Shown here in pieces: positions 7,954-15,794 of a stretch of 35,902 nt of DNA (position 1 is its first letter; the number at the start of each line of letters is the position of its first letter). The DNA is taken from positions 1 to 35,902 of the forward strand of contig DATHDP010000056.1 in NCBI GenBank assembly GCA_035318985.1, given 5' to 3'. The position numbers and the translations under genes were made by a program. The notes beneath the pieces were generated by a model. It saw nothing but the letters and a program-made list of their open reading frames with translations, searched no databases and was not told the origin of the DNA. The DNA comes from VBAS01 sp035318985 (lineage in GTDB: Bacteria > Bacteroidota > Bacteroidia > Chitinophagales > Chitinophagaceae).

Positions 7954-8811
7954 TTATTGCAATGAAGGATCATTAAAAGTATCACCCTGCTTCATATCGC
8001 CTGTATCAAATCCTTTTTTAAACCAATAGATACGTTGCTGTGATGTGCCATGTGTAAATGATTCAGGGACTACATAACCCTGCGACTCTTTTTGTAACCT
8101 GTCATCACCAATAGCATTCGCTGCATTTAAGGCTTCATCAATATCACCTGCTTCTAAAATGTTTTTCATTTGCTGTGCATGATGCGCCCAGACACCGGCT
8201 AAAAAGTCAGCCTGTAGTTCAAGCATCACAGAATATTTATTGTATTCTTCACGACCCATTTGCTGGCGTAGCCTGTCCATTTTATCAGATATGCCTAATA
8301 GTTTTTGTATATGATGACCTACTTCATGAGCCACTACATAAGCCATGGCAAAATCGCCCGGCGCATTGAAGCGTTCTTCGAGCTCCTGGTAAAAAGAAAG
8401 ATCAATATATAATTCCTGGTCACCCGGACAATAGAACGGGCCGGAAGCTGAACTAGCATTTCCACATGCAGACTGAACGGCATCACGGAAAAGTACAAGT
8501 GTCGGGTGTTGATAATGGCTTCCTTGCTGAGCAAATAAATTGTCCCATACATCTTCAGTATATCCCAAAACAACTTTTACAAATTTTGCACGTTCATCAT
8601 CTGCTGCTTGTTGTTCAGGTGTTAGTTGCTGAGTTTGACCCGGAAGTTGGATCTGTGGCATTGATCCATCATCAGTTCCTCCACCACCAAGCAGTAAGCG
8701 AAGTACGATAACGATCACACCAATGATGCCACCACCTGCGGCAATACCCCCCGCTGAAACACTGCGGCGGTCATCTACGTTTGAGCTTTCCCTTCCACCT
8801 ATCCAACGCAT
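7954..8811 (-). CDS. ypfJ: YpfJ-family neutral zinc metallopeptidase
   Basis: The 285-residue protein matches the Zn_peptidase family (E. coli YpfJ). It opens with MRWIGGRESSNVDDRR and a Gly-rich membrane anchor (about 20-45), then a Gln-rich linker. The zinc site is HEVGHH (H162, E163, H166), with a likely third ligand in LELQADFLAG (E near 198) and the family block GDDRLQ plus SFTHGTSQQRIYWFKKGF at the C-terminus. Length and order are normal for the family. The catalytic domain probably faces the periplasm. The physiological substrate is not established for any close homolog that I can name. Confidence 0.93.
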   Translation of the reverse strand: MRWIGGRESSNVDDRRSVSAGGIAAGGGIIGVIVIVLRLLLGGGGTDDGSMPQIQLPGQTQQLTPEQQAADDERAKFVKVVLGYTEDVWDNLFAQQGSHYQHPTLVLFRDAVQSACGNASSASGPFYCPGDQELYIDLSFYQELEERFNAPGDFAMAYVVAHEVGHHIQKLLGISDKMDRLRQQMGREEYNKYSVMLELQADFLAGVWAHHAQQMKNILEAGDIDEALNAANAIGDDRLQKESQGYVVPESFTHGTSQQRIYWFKKGFDTGDMKQGDTFNDPSLQ

Positions 8812-8922
8812 AAATAAAAATTATTAGGTGATCAATAAAGTTAGATACAAGTATAGATATAAGATAAAAAACCCTGCCAGATTTTTAAACTTAAAGGGTA
8901 AGAAGAGAAGTATCCCTGTTGA

Positions 8923-9207
8923 CTATTGGCTTACTAAAAATACTTGTCCGTTTTCTTTCAGCCAATTAAGAACTGAAATCTCACTTTTAACCTGTTCGGG
9001 CAATTTATTCACCAGCATTTCTTCTATTCCCCGTACATGGTTTTCCGAAAACCTGTCGGTTTGCGAAGCATAGAGATTAATGATAAAAAGTAACTGATTC
9101 CCGTTTTGGCGGTCAAAAAGTCGGCGGCTTGGTGTGCCATCAAAGATGAATTCATCTGTCCAGTTATAGTTATTACCGGAACTTAGGTGTTCTTTTGAGA
9201 AAAGCAT
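8923..9207 (-). CDS. Small conserved-looking hypothetical protein
   Basis: I do not recognise this 94-residue protein. It is polar and looks globular, with FIFDGTPSRRLFDRQNG, a hydrophobic strand QLLFIINLYA and a C-terminal helix pair ending LNWLKENGQVFLVSQ. No signal peptide, membrane span or known motif is visible. A perfect TAnnTTTG element lies only four bases upstream of its ATG, which favours a real gene with a very short leader or a slightly later start. Function unknown. Confidence 0.6.
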   Translation of the reverse strand: MLFSKEHLSSGNNYNWTDEFIFDGTPSRRLFDRQNGNQLLFIINLYASQTDRFSENHVRGIEEMLVNKLPEQVKSEISVLNWLKENGQVFLVSQ

Positions 9208-9211
9208 TTGC

Positions 9212-9219
9212 CAAAGGTA
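9212..9219 (-). promoter_or_regulatory. Putative -7 element (TACCTTTG)
   Basis: TACCTTTG on the minus strand fits the Bacteroidota housekeeping consensus TAnnTTTG. It sits four bases before the ATG at 9207, so the transcript would be leaderless or start within the first codons. No clear -33 TTTG partner is seen. Confidence 0.3.
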
Positions 9220-9347
9220 ACTATTATTAATAATTAGGTAGAAATGGACTATTTAAATAGTGTTTCAGTCTGAATTTGAACAATAAAGTCACTAAGACAT
9301 GAAGCTATACAAAGTAAATTCTTAGTGATACTTAGGCCTATTCCCAA

Positions 9348-10385
9348 TTATTTTTTTCTTTTTAGTAATGTGTTTTTTTTCTTTTGATCGCTGCCAATCA
9401 AATAGCCATAAGGCTTTAGCGAAGGAACATGATCGCAAACGATCTTGACAATTGCCAATAAAGGAATGGCAAGCACCATTCCCGGAATTCCCCAAACTAA
9501 TTCACCCAATACAAGAATGATGATCGTAAATAGAGGGTTTATATTTACTTCAGCACCTACAACGAGAGGTTCCAGTAGATATGTTTGTAAAAACTGGACA
9601 ATAATATAAGTAACTACAACTCCAAGCATCATTTCAGTGCCGCCACCCTGGATGACAACCATTAAAATAGCGAATAGGGTGCCGGTAAGATTTCCGATAA
9701 ATGGTATTATCTCTAATAGTCCGCAAATAATAGCAAAGAGAACTGCATATTTAACACCAACGATCGAAAAGCCAATACTGTACATGATCCAAAGACAAGC
9801 TATCATCATACCAAGCCCGGTTATGTATTGCTGCGAAACTTTCTCTATATCGTGAATGATCGTTTCAGCATTTTTCTTTTGCTGTGAAGAAATAAGTTGC
9901 AGCACAAAAGTTTTTAGGCGGCTGCGATAAAACATAAAAAGAAATATATAGACCAGCACTAAAATAAAATCAACAACAAATCCAGTAATAGAAGATCCTA
10001 AATTGGATAACATGCCACCATTTCCCTGCGCCTGTTCAGTTATTATTTTTTCCTGTTGTTTTTTCGAAATTCCGAAATTACTACCAATATATTCCTCGAT
10101 CTCGGCGATCATTTTTCGGATCTTGTTTTCAATATCTGTTGATTCAGTAGTAAGGTCGGTTATCTGCCAACTAATGAGCCAGATAATTCCTGTTATGAGA
10201 GCTAGAAAAAAAATGATACAAAAGAGGATCGAAAAACCTTTCGGTATTTTTTTGCTTTCAAACCAGCGGCTTAATGGTAAAAAAAGCATAGCAAGCAAGC
10301 CCCCAAAGCAAAGAGGCACTAAAAAAGGTTTAGCATAATAGATCGCTGCAACAATGAGGAAAGCAAGTAGCAAAAAAAAACACAA
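9348..10385 (-). CDS. AI-2E family transporter (PerM-like), start uncertain
   Basis: The 345-residue frame shows the AI-2E/PerM layout: N-terminal spans (LLLAFLIVAAIYYAKPFLVP, then ILFCIIFFLALITGIIWLI), a cytoplasmic-like coil (residues about 80-120), and a C-terminal block of five or so spans with EIIPFIGNLTGTLFAILM and PLVVGAEVNINPLFTI, which are family signatures. Members export small molecules or ions; AI-2 itself is only one case. The only in-frame start codon is the TTG at 10385. However, codons upstream of it, after the in-frame TAA, read KLPLCRKL, which looks like the usual N-terminus of the family. An ATG at about 10411 lies in another frame and would join only if the 9-A run at 10372-10380 changed length. 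Confidence 0.85.
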   Translation of the reverse strand: MCFFLLLAFLIVAAIYYAKPFLVPLCFGGLLAMLFLPLSRWFESKKIPKGFSILFCIIFFLALITGIIWLISWQITDLTTESTDIENKIRKMIAEIEEYIGSNFGISKKQQEKIITEQAQGNGGMLSNLGSSITGFVVDFILVLVYIFLFMFYRSRLKTFVLQLISSQQKKNAETIIHDIEKVSQQYITGLGMMIACLWIMYSIGFSIVGVKYAVLFAIICGLLEIIPFIGNLTGTLFAILMVVIQGGGTEMMLGVVVTYIIVQFLQTYLLEPLVVGAEVNINPLFTIIILVLGELVWGIPGMVLAIPLLAIVKIVCDHVPSLKPYGYLIGSDQKKKNTLLKRKK

Positions 10386-10560
10386 CTTTCTGCAAAGCGG
10401 AAGTTTGAAGCATAATGAAAATTAATAAAAATGATGCCGAAGGTTAACAACCAGAAAGTAAAGTGGGGAGTATCGATTTCTATGTGGTATTATTTACCCA
10501 TTCGCATAAATCGATATTGATGGTCTGATAATTGATTTATAGGTATAAAAATAAAAAGAT

Positions 10561-10944
10561 ATGAAAAAGCTATTATTTCTATTTGGTGCAGCAGTTATGA
10601 TTTTTACATCTTGTAAGCGGGAAAGATATTATGATCTTACTGCGGGAAAATATGTAACACTTGAAAAAGATGAAAAGACAGGACGCATGATTAATACTGA
10701 AACACATAAGCCTGTTTATATTTATGTTGATAGAGAAACAAGGGATACGATTTATGGCGCAACCGGTGATGTGGTTAATGGACATGTAATAGTAACAAGT
10801 GATGGCAAATATGATATTGATGATGAATACAAGATCAAGCATGGCGATTATAAAAAGAAAGTAGATGGCGATGAGGTAAAGATCAAAGATGGTGATACAA
10901 AAATAAAAATAGAGGATGGCGAAAAGAAAGTAAAAAAGGATTAA
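10561..10944 (+). CDS. Charged lipoprotein of unknown function
   Basis: The 127-residue product has an SPII signal peptide with lipobox FTSC (Cys18). The mature part starts with YYDLTAGKYVTLEKDEKTGR and ends in an irregular Lys/Asp repeat: short units such as VDGDEVKIKDGD and TKIKIEDGEKK alternate basic and acidic residues at a two-residue beta rhythm. Similar small lipoproteins with DLxTGKYV openings are frequent in Chitinophagaceae, with no known role. It stands alone on the plus strand and ends at a strong palindrome shared with the convergent gene. Confidence 0.8.
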   Translation: MKKLLFLFGAAVMIFTSCKRERYYDLTAGKYVTLEKDEKTGRMINTETHKPVYIYVDRETRDTIYGATGDVVNGHVIVTSDGKYDIDDEYKIKHGDYKKKVDGDEVKIKDGDTKIKIEDGEKKVKKD

Positions 10945-10964
10945 ATAAAGTTTGTAAAATATCT

Positions 10965-10990
10965 AAATGGCTGCACATGTGCAGCCATTT
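10965..10990. terminator. Perfect 26-bp palindrome, probable bidirectional terminator
   Basis: Bases 10965-10990 form a perfect inverted repeat of 13+13 (AAATGGCTGCACA and its complement) between two converging genes. The T-rich flanks are modest on both sides. Position suggests shared termination. Confidence 0.6.
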
Positions 10991-11006
10991 ATTTTATGAG
11001 TTGTTA

Positions 11007-11321
11007 TCAGGAAAGTGAATGACTCCAGGTAAGGTTATATTTTCCTTTTGTCGGTTTGATACATGTAAACAAAAAGCTGGTGACAAAGGAAGTATGTGTA
11101 GAATCGTTTTTATCCGAAACGTCTATACCGCCGCTTGCAAGAACTTCAATAGATGAAGTTTCTATTGCTTTCCAGCCAGGCTGAACTTGTTGTAAAGAAT
11201 AGCCTATATCAACATTACATTCAGCTAATTTTTCCACTAAAATTTGAAGTAAATCGGGTTCTTCCAATGTAGCGATAATAGCAATTGCAGACCCGTTTCC
11301 GTTGTTGGATGGTTTTTTCAT
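11007..11321 (-). CDS. Small hypothetical protein
   Basis: I do not recognise this 104-residue protein. It starts MKKPSNNGNGSAIAIIATLE, continues with an amphipathic helix (DLLQILVEKLAECNVDIG) and a C-terminal half of short strands containing SFVTSFLFTCIKPTKGKYNL. There is no signal peptide or membrane span. An upstream ACTCCTT and a TAAATTTG promoter element at 11377-11384 support expression. The alpha then beta layout looks like a compact single domain. Function unknown. Confidence 0.65.
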   Translation of the reverse strand: MKKPSNNGNGSAIAIIATLEEPDLLQILVEKLAECNVDIGYSLQQVQPGWKAIETSSIEVLASGGIDVSDKNDSTHTSFVTSFLFTCIKPTKGKYNLTWSHSLS

Positions 11322-11376
11322 AAGGAGTGATTTTCAGTTTTTACAGGTACGGAGTTTTTTTAGAACGTACGAGGCT

Positions 11377-11384
11377 CAAATTTA
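11377..11384 (-). promoter_or_regulatory. Putative -7 element (TAAATTTG)
   Basis: Minus-strand TAAATTTG matches TAnnTTTG exactly and lies about 55 bases upstream of the ATG at 11321, just after the stop of the VOC remnant. No convincing -33 block is seen. Confidence 0.4.
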
Positions 11385-11400
11385 TTGGGTAAAATTAAAA

Positions 11401-11570
11401 TTAACCAATCTTTTTTTGAACTCCCCAATGATGGCCGAATGGATCAGCAAAAATTCCCTGTCGGTAATCGTAATTATAATCTTGTACAGGATCGATCTCT
11501 ATGCCCCTGCTGCTACGCTTTTGTCATGGGAGCATGAGGGTCGTCTACAAATAAGCCAATTCTGTTTATT
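11401..11570 (-). pseudogene. Decayed C-terminus of a VOC (PhnB/glyoxalase-like) gene
   Basis: Reading the minus strand from about 11554 gives LFVDDPHAPMTKA, then after a frame change near 11515 VAAGA, then after another near 11500 EIDPVQDYNYDYRQG followed by IFADPFGHHWGVQKKIG and a stop at 11401. Joined, this is the normal C-terminal half of a PhnB-like VOC protein (LYVDD, AVAAGA, RQG, DPFGHxW). The N-terminal half is absent: the remnant runs directly into the 3' end of the gene at 11573. Thus the gene was truncated and carries two frameshifts. Single-base sequencing errors could explain the frameshifts but not the missing half. Confidence 0.75.
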
Positions 11571-11572
11571 CT

Positions 11573-12580
11573 TTATTTTACTGCCAATGTAAGCGCCATA
11601 GTAGCCCAGTTTGTTCCGGCAGCAGAAATGAATTGATCTTTGTCATGTGGAAATCCATTCTGGACAAAAGGAACAAAAGGAATGGAACGGGATTTCACTT
11701 TCCATGAGCCATCTTCATATTGTGTTTTTAATAAAAAAGAAATTCCTTTTTCAAAAGCAGGATCATTGGTTTTTAATTGTCCTGTTTCATACAATGCATA
11801 TAACGCCTGGCCGGTTGCATAAGAATCACTTTCTAAAGTTGGCAATTGTGACCATCCTCCGTCTTCATGTTGTGTAGCCAATAATTTTTTTGCCTGCTGA
11901 TGAATAAAAATTTTATCACCGTTTATCCACTTAAGTCCGAGTAACTGAAAAATTCTTTCTTCATTGTTTTCAGGAATTGTTTTTATCATCCATGCACGGG
12001 CCTTTTCTATTCGTTGATCTATTTCTGGTTTTAATGAAGGTGGCGAATAATATTGCAAAGCCGACACCATAAGTGCAGTAGCTGAAAAAGCATAATATTC
12101 CAATGGTGGCCGTGGGTTGGGACTTACCCATGACCCATCAAAAATTTGACGTTGCATTAAATTCTTCACCAGCATCTCGATCAGTTTGTTTGATTTGTAT
12201 TTATTAGCCCATAATGCCCACAACTGGTAACCACTTGACATGACAATAGCAACGGGGTCACCGTTTTGTGACAGTACATCTTTTCTCGATCTTATTACAC
12301 TATTGACAGAATCAAAGATCTCGTTAAGAATGGTGTCATTGACAGTAAAACCTTTTTCTTTTGCCAATGATAAACTCACTGCTGTCAGATCCTGGTGATG
12401 ACATGATTGGCATCCACCTGCATTTTCTAAAAATAGATGACTGCTGGTTTGTAATAAAGGCAAAGTTTTATTCACTGCCTTTTTAATGTCTTCCTGGCTA
12501 TTGATCTTGCTTTCTTTTGTTACGGTTGTAAATGCAGCTATTACAGTAACAATTGCTGATAGAACCAACCATTTTTTCAT
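11573..12580 (-). CDS. Exported alpha/alpha-toroid protein with a CxxCH motif
   Basis: The 335-residue protein has an N-terminal signal sequence (to about residue 20). Then comes CQSCHH (C57, C60, H61), a possible c-type heme site, with no clear distal Met ligand in a normal cytochrome fold. The rest resembles the prenyltransferase/squalene cyclase alpha-toroid: repeated helices with QW-like turns FDGSWVSPNP (about 148), EDGGWSQLP (about 240) and EDGSWKVKSRS (about 290). The acidic DxDD motif of squalene cyclases is not visible, so cyclase activity is doubtful. The ankyrin gene upstream ends 24 bases away and is probably in the same operon. I recall single-chain proteins in other phyla where ankyrin repeats precede this CxxCH-toroid unit, which suggests a functional pair. 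Confidence 0.85.
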   Translation of the reverse strand: MKKWLVLSAIVTVIAAFTTVTKESKINSQEDIKKAVNKTLPLLQTSSHLFLENAGGCQSCHHQDLTAVSLSLAKEKGFTVNDTILNEIFDSVNSVIRSRKDVLSQNGDPVAIVMSSGYQLWALWANKYKSNKLIEMLVKNLMQRQIFDGSWVSPNPRPPLEYYAFSATALMVSALQYYSPPSLKPEIDQRIEKARAWMIKTIPENNEERIFQLLGLKWINGDKIFIHQQAKKLLATQHEDGGWSQLPTLESDSYATGQALYALYETGQLKTNDPAFEKGISFLLKTQYEDGSWKVKSRSIPFVPFVQNGFPHDKDQFISAAGTNWATMALTLAVK

Positions 12581-12604
12581 AAAGAAAATTTTTTACGAAA
12601 GAAA

Positions 12605-13546
12605 TTATTTTGCCCCTGCTTTTTTTAATAATGCAACCGTTCCTGTGTTTCCTTTTTGTAAAGCCCATGAAAGGGCCGTTGAGGCATCCTCTGCTTTTAT
12701 ATTTACATCAGCTCCTTTATCTAACAAAGCTTTTATGATATCAACATTATCATGTTCGTTGTAAACCGCCCACATCAATGGTGTGATCCCCCGTACCCCT
12801 TTCAGATCGATCTTTTTTGCTTTTTTCAATATTGCTTTTACTGATACAAGATCATTGTAAGTGACCGCTGACGATAAAGCGGTCAATCCAAAAGAGCCGA
12901 CGAGGTCAGGGTCAGCGCCTCTTTCTAATAATTGGATCACAACCGGAGTATTTACATTGAATGTTGCATTAAGCAATGCTGTTAAAGAATCACTGGTGAG
13001 TGCATCAATGTTAATTTCTTTATCAAGCAATAACGATATTGTAGCTGTGTCGCCGAATAGTGCAGCTCTTATCAATGCATTTTCTTTTCTTTCATTTACA
13101 GCAAGAGCATCTGCACCTTTATCAAGCAGCAATTTTACAGCGTCATACTTTCCATACCCGACAGAGGCGACGAGTAATGGAGTATTACCAGACTTTGCTT
13201 TTGCATTCACATTCGCCCCATGTTGTATCAGCAATTTCATTTTTGCAAGATCGTGTACGGCCCACATCAATGCCGTCTCATCAATTTTATTCTTCGCATT
13301 TACACTACTGCCTTTTTCAATTAATAGTGCCATGCAATCAACAGAAGAATACAGTGTTGCATGCATCAATAAGAGATCACCATCTTCATCAATGCTGTTT
13401 GGATCGGATCCATTCTCAAGTAATGACTTTACCTCTTTCAGATCGTTATTCTTTACAGCATCAAATATTTTTGTAGAAGAAGTTTGCGCATTCAATTCAA
13501 CAATGCTGCTAACGCATAAAAAAATGATCAATCCAAGTTTACGCAT
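12605..13546 (-). CDS. Exported ankyrin-repeat protein
   Basis: The 313 residues begin with a signal peptide ending near NAQ (residue 21). About nine ankyrin repeats fill the rest, for example VKSLLENGSDPNSIDEDGD, LIEKGSSVNAKNKIDETALM, LIQHGANVNAKAKSGNTPLL, LLDKGADVNIKAEDASTALS; the final repeat ends at the C-terminus. Ankyrin arrays bind protein partners. Export to the periplasm is unusual for this repeat class in eukaryotes but common in bacteria. The neighbour downstream, 24 bases away, is the CxxCH-toroid protein, which is the obvious candidate partner (inference). A TTTG-N18-TAGCTTTA stretch upstream of the start resembles a housekeeping promoter. Confidence 0.92.
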   Translation of the reverse strand: MRKLGLIIFLCVSSIVELNAQTSSTKIFDAVKNNDLKEVKSLLENGSDPNSIDEDGDLLLMHATLYSSVDCMALLIEKGSSVNAKNKIDETALMWAVHDLAKMKLLIQHGANVNAKAKSGNTPLLVASVGYGKYDAVKLLLDKGADALAVNERKENALIRAALFGDTATISLLLDKEINIDALTSDSLTALLNATFNVNTPVVIQLLERGADPDLVGSFGLTALSSAVTYNDLVSVKAILKKAKKIDLKGVRGITPLMWAVYNEHDNVDIIKALLDKGADVNIKAEDASTALSWALQKGNTGTVALLKKAGAK

Positions 13547-13600
13547 GAAGTAGTGGTATGTGCTAAAGCTAAATCAAATTTTGAAATTGCAAATAATTTA

Positions 13601-14851
13601 TTATAATTTATCTGCATGTTTCCTTGCTTTGATCATGTTGCTAACCCTGTAGAGTTGAATGATATTTAAAATAATTATGACCACAATGACATAGCCGAGT
13701 GTATCATAATGTTGTAACGGACTTGTTTTTGTTTTTTGAATAACGATCATTCCTCCAACAGCCGCAGCTATACCACCGGCAATTTGCTGTAAAGATGAAT
13801 TGATGCTCATAAAGGCTCCGCGATCCTGCATTTTTGGTAACGCAGATACCAGCGCCATCGCCGGAACTATCCGGCTCATGATCGCTGTCATCATCAAAAT
13901 ATTCAGCGTAATAATGACATAGAATGGAACGGGAGTAAGATTTGTATAGATCACTATGATCACCATCATGCTAAGCGCTGCAACCGTAAATAGTTTTACT
14001 TTATCTATTTTATCACTAAGCTTCCCGATCAGTGGCATTACAATAAGTGCAGCAATACCGCTGGCCATGAACATAATCGGAAGTTGTTCATACGATACAT
14101 GCAGATTATTTACAGCAAAAGCACTGCCCCATGGCATCATCATAAAACCACCAATTGATAACAATGCAGTCAATAAAAAACCAGTGCGGTAATCCCTAAG
14201 TTTGAGTGTGTGCCATAAATGTTTAATAGCCGTCTTTTCAGTTTTTAGTTCGAGATGTTTTGTAATAGGTTGCAGCTTTAGCATTACAAATGTCCAAATG
14301 ATAGTAGCTAAGCCAACGATCATAAGAAATGGAGATTGCCATCCCCAATGGTTAGCAATATAAAGACTTATAGGAATACCCAGTACCTGGCTGGCGCCAA
14401 AACCCATTTGTATGAACCCCATTGCTCTTCCGCGTTGCTGCAATGGAAAAAGATCAGCAACGATTGCCATTGAAATAGAACCGATCACACCGCCAAATAA
14501 GCCAGTTATTATTCTTGCTGCGATCAGCAAAACATAACTGTTAGCCAATCCACAAAATAATGTGCCGGTTATAAAGCCAACATAAAAGAATAGCAACAAT
14601 TTTTTACGATCGAACTTATCAGCAAAGCCAGCAGTTAATAAACCGGAAGCTCCCGCACTAAAAGCATATACTGATACCGCCAAACCAAATTGCTTAGTGT
14701 TAAGTTCCATTGATTTCATCAGCATGTCGCCAAGCGGGGACATGACCATAAAATCGAGCACTACTGTAAACTGGGTGAGAGCGATCAACACGATGACCAA
14801 TACCTGGTAACGTGTAAATTTATTTTCAATAGCTGCGGTTTTCGTATCCAT
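13601..14851 (-). CDS. MFS transporter (DHA1-like, 12 TM)
   Basis: The 416-residue protein shows about twelve hydrophobic segments in two halves. The MFS loop 2-3 motif A is GFADKFDRKKLLL, and the related loop 8-9 block is GKLSDKIDKVKLF. Helix 1 carries LTQFTVVLDFMVMSPLGDML, typical of the drug:H+ antiporter subgroup that also includes arabinose-efflux-like permeases; helix 5 has GFGASQVLGIPISLYIANHWGWQSPF, a motif C-like turn. The substrate is unknown. A perfect TATTTTTG element lies seven bases upstream of the ATG. It seems to be transcribed alone; the ankyrin gene starts 54 bases downstream. Confidence 0.92.
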   Translation of the reverse strand: MDTKTAAIENKFTRYQVLVIVLIALTQFTVVLDFMVMSPLGDMLMKSMELNTKQFGLAVSVYAFSAGASGLLTAGFADKFDRKKLLLFFYVGFITGTLFCGLANSYVLLIAARIITGLFGGVIGSISMAIVADLFPLQQRGRAMGFIQMGFGASQVLGIPISLYIANHWGWQSPFLMIVGLATIIWTFVMLKLQPITKHLELKTEKTAIKHLWHTLKLRDYRTGFLLTALLSIGGFMMMPWGSAFAVNNLHVSYEQLPIMFMASGIAALIVMPLIGKLSDKIDKVKLFTVAALSMMVIIVIYTNLTPVPFYVIITLNILMMTAIMSRIVPAMALVSALPKMQDRGAFMSINSSLQQIAGGIAAAVGGMIVIQKTKTSPLQHYDTLGYVIVVIIILNIIQLYRVSNMIKARKHADKL

Positions 14852-14858
14852 TGTTTTT

Positions 14859-14866
14859 CAAAAATA
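14859..14866 (-). promoter_or_regulatory. Putative -7 element (TATTTTTG)
   Basis: Minus-strand TATTTTTG matches TAnnTTTG and ends seven bases before the MFS start codon at 14851. The leader would be only a few bases long. Confidence 0.35.
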
Positions 14867-14919
14867 GTCAATTCGAAATGGAACAGGATACACATGATCT
14901 GAAGAACTAAGAAGTGGCA

Positions 14920-15633
14920 TCACTTATTTTTAAATAAACGAACCTTCCAGTTAGCAGCTTTATACAATTCTATTTCAAAAGTCTGGCTGTCGGAAAGAGT
15001 GCCGAATAGCTTACAGGGGAATGATGCTAATTCTAATGTGACATAGCTTTTAAAAGAACTCTCGTATTTCGATCTTGTTTTTAAAATGCATCCGGTAGGA
15101 GAAATAATATTAGTAAGCAGCAGTGCGAAACCATCCGCCGTGCCATTTGGTGAACCGCTATTCGTTCCGATCTCAAAAGTTATAGTGTTGCCGCTGGTTT
15201 TAGAAGGTGTGATCTCGGTAAGATCAAACTGTTCAGTGGTGCTATAAGAATAGGTTGTGTATTTACTTCCTTTGAATTGGTCACCACTCCAGTAACCTTT
15301 AACTATACTATCTGGCATTGGCTTTCTTATATAATGCATTTCTCCTTTTCCTTCCTTTATCCCATCCTGGAAATTTCCATCGTAATATTCATTTTGGCTA
15401 TAATAATAAATGCCGGTTCCATTTGGCATGCCATCTTTAAATGCACCTACATAGTGATAAACCCCGGTAGCGTCACCGTTCCCGTTCGCTAATCCATTTT
15501 TACAGCCACCGGTATAGCGGCCTGCAAGCCCTTTCATTATCACTTTGCAGGATGAACTGTCTTGCTGCGCATAGATAACGGAATAAGTGAGCATGTTGCT
15601 GAAAATAAGTGCAAGCAAAAAAATAGGTTTCAT
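14920..15633 (-). CDS. Exported MORN-repeat protein
   Basis: The 237-residue product has a signal peptide (to about YAQ, residue 23). Residues about 34-125 contain four or more MORN repeats: GLAGRYTGGCKNGLANGNGD, YHYVGAFKDGMPNGTGIY, NEYYDGNFQDGIKEGKGEM and a degenerate copy around VKGYWSGDQFKG. The C-terminal 100 residues form a separate beta-rich region (TITFEIGTNSGSPNG through LFKNK) that I do not recognise. MORN repeats bind lipids or proteins; secreted bacterial examples have no clear role. It is divergent from the T9SS type B gene. Confidence 0.87.
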   Translation of the reverse strand: MKPIFLLALIFSNMLTYSVIYAQQDSSSCKVIMKGLAGRYTGGCKNGLANGNGDATGVYHYVGAFKDGMPNGTGIYYYSQNEYYDGNFQDGIKEGKGEMHYIRKPMPDSIVKGYWSGDQFKGSKYTTYSYSTTEQFDLTEITPSKTSGNTITFEIGTNSGSPNGTADGFALLLTNIISPTGCILKTRSKYESSFKSYVTLELASFPCKLFGTLSDSQTFEIELYKAANWKVRLFKNK

Positions 15634-15794
15634 AAATGAATTGTAAGGTGATGACCAGGAATGAGTCGTTACGAAAATTAGGAATTTTTCTTAATACTTC
15701 ATTATAGTAAGAAACACTTAGCTTTCTTGTATTACTATCGTGTGTAAGCAACAACATACTAATAAAAAAACATAGTTTCGCGTATAAATTTTTA

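Noticed and set aside
11573..12580. A true squalene-hopene cyclase
   Set aside because: The protein is about half the usual length, is exported, and lacks a visible DxDD motif; only the toroid-type repeats are supported.
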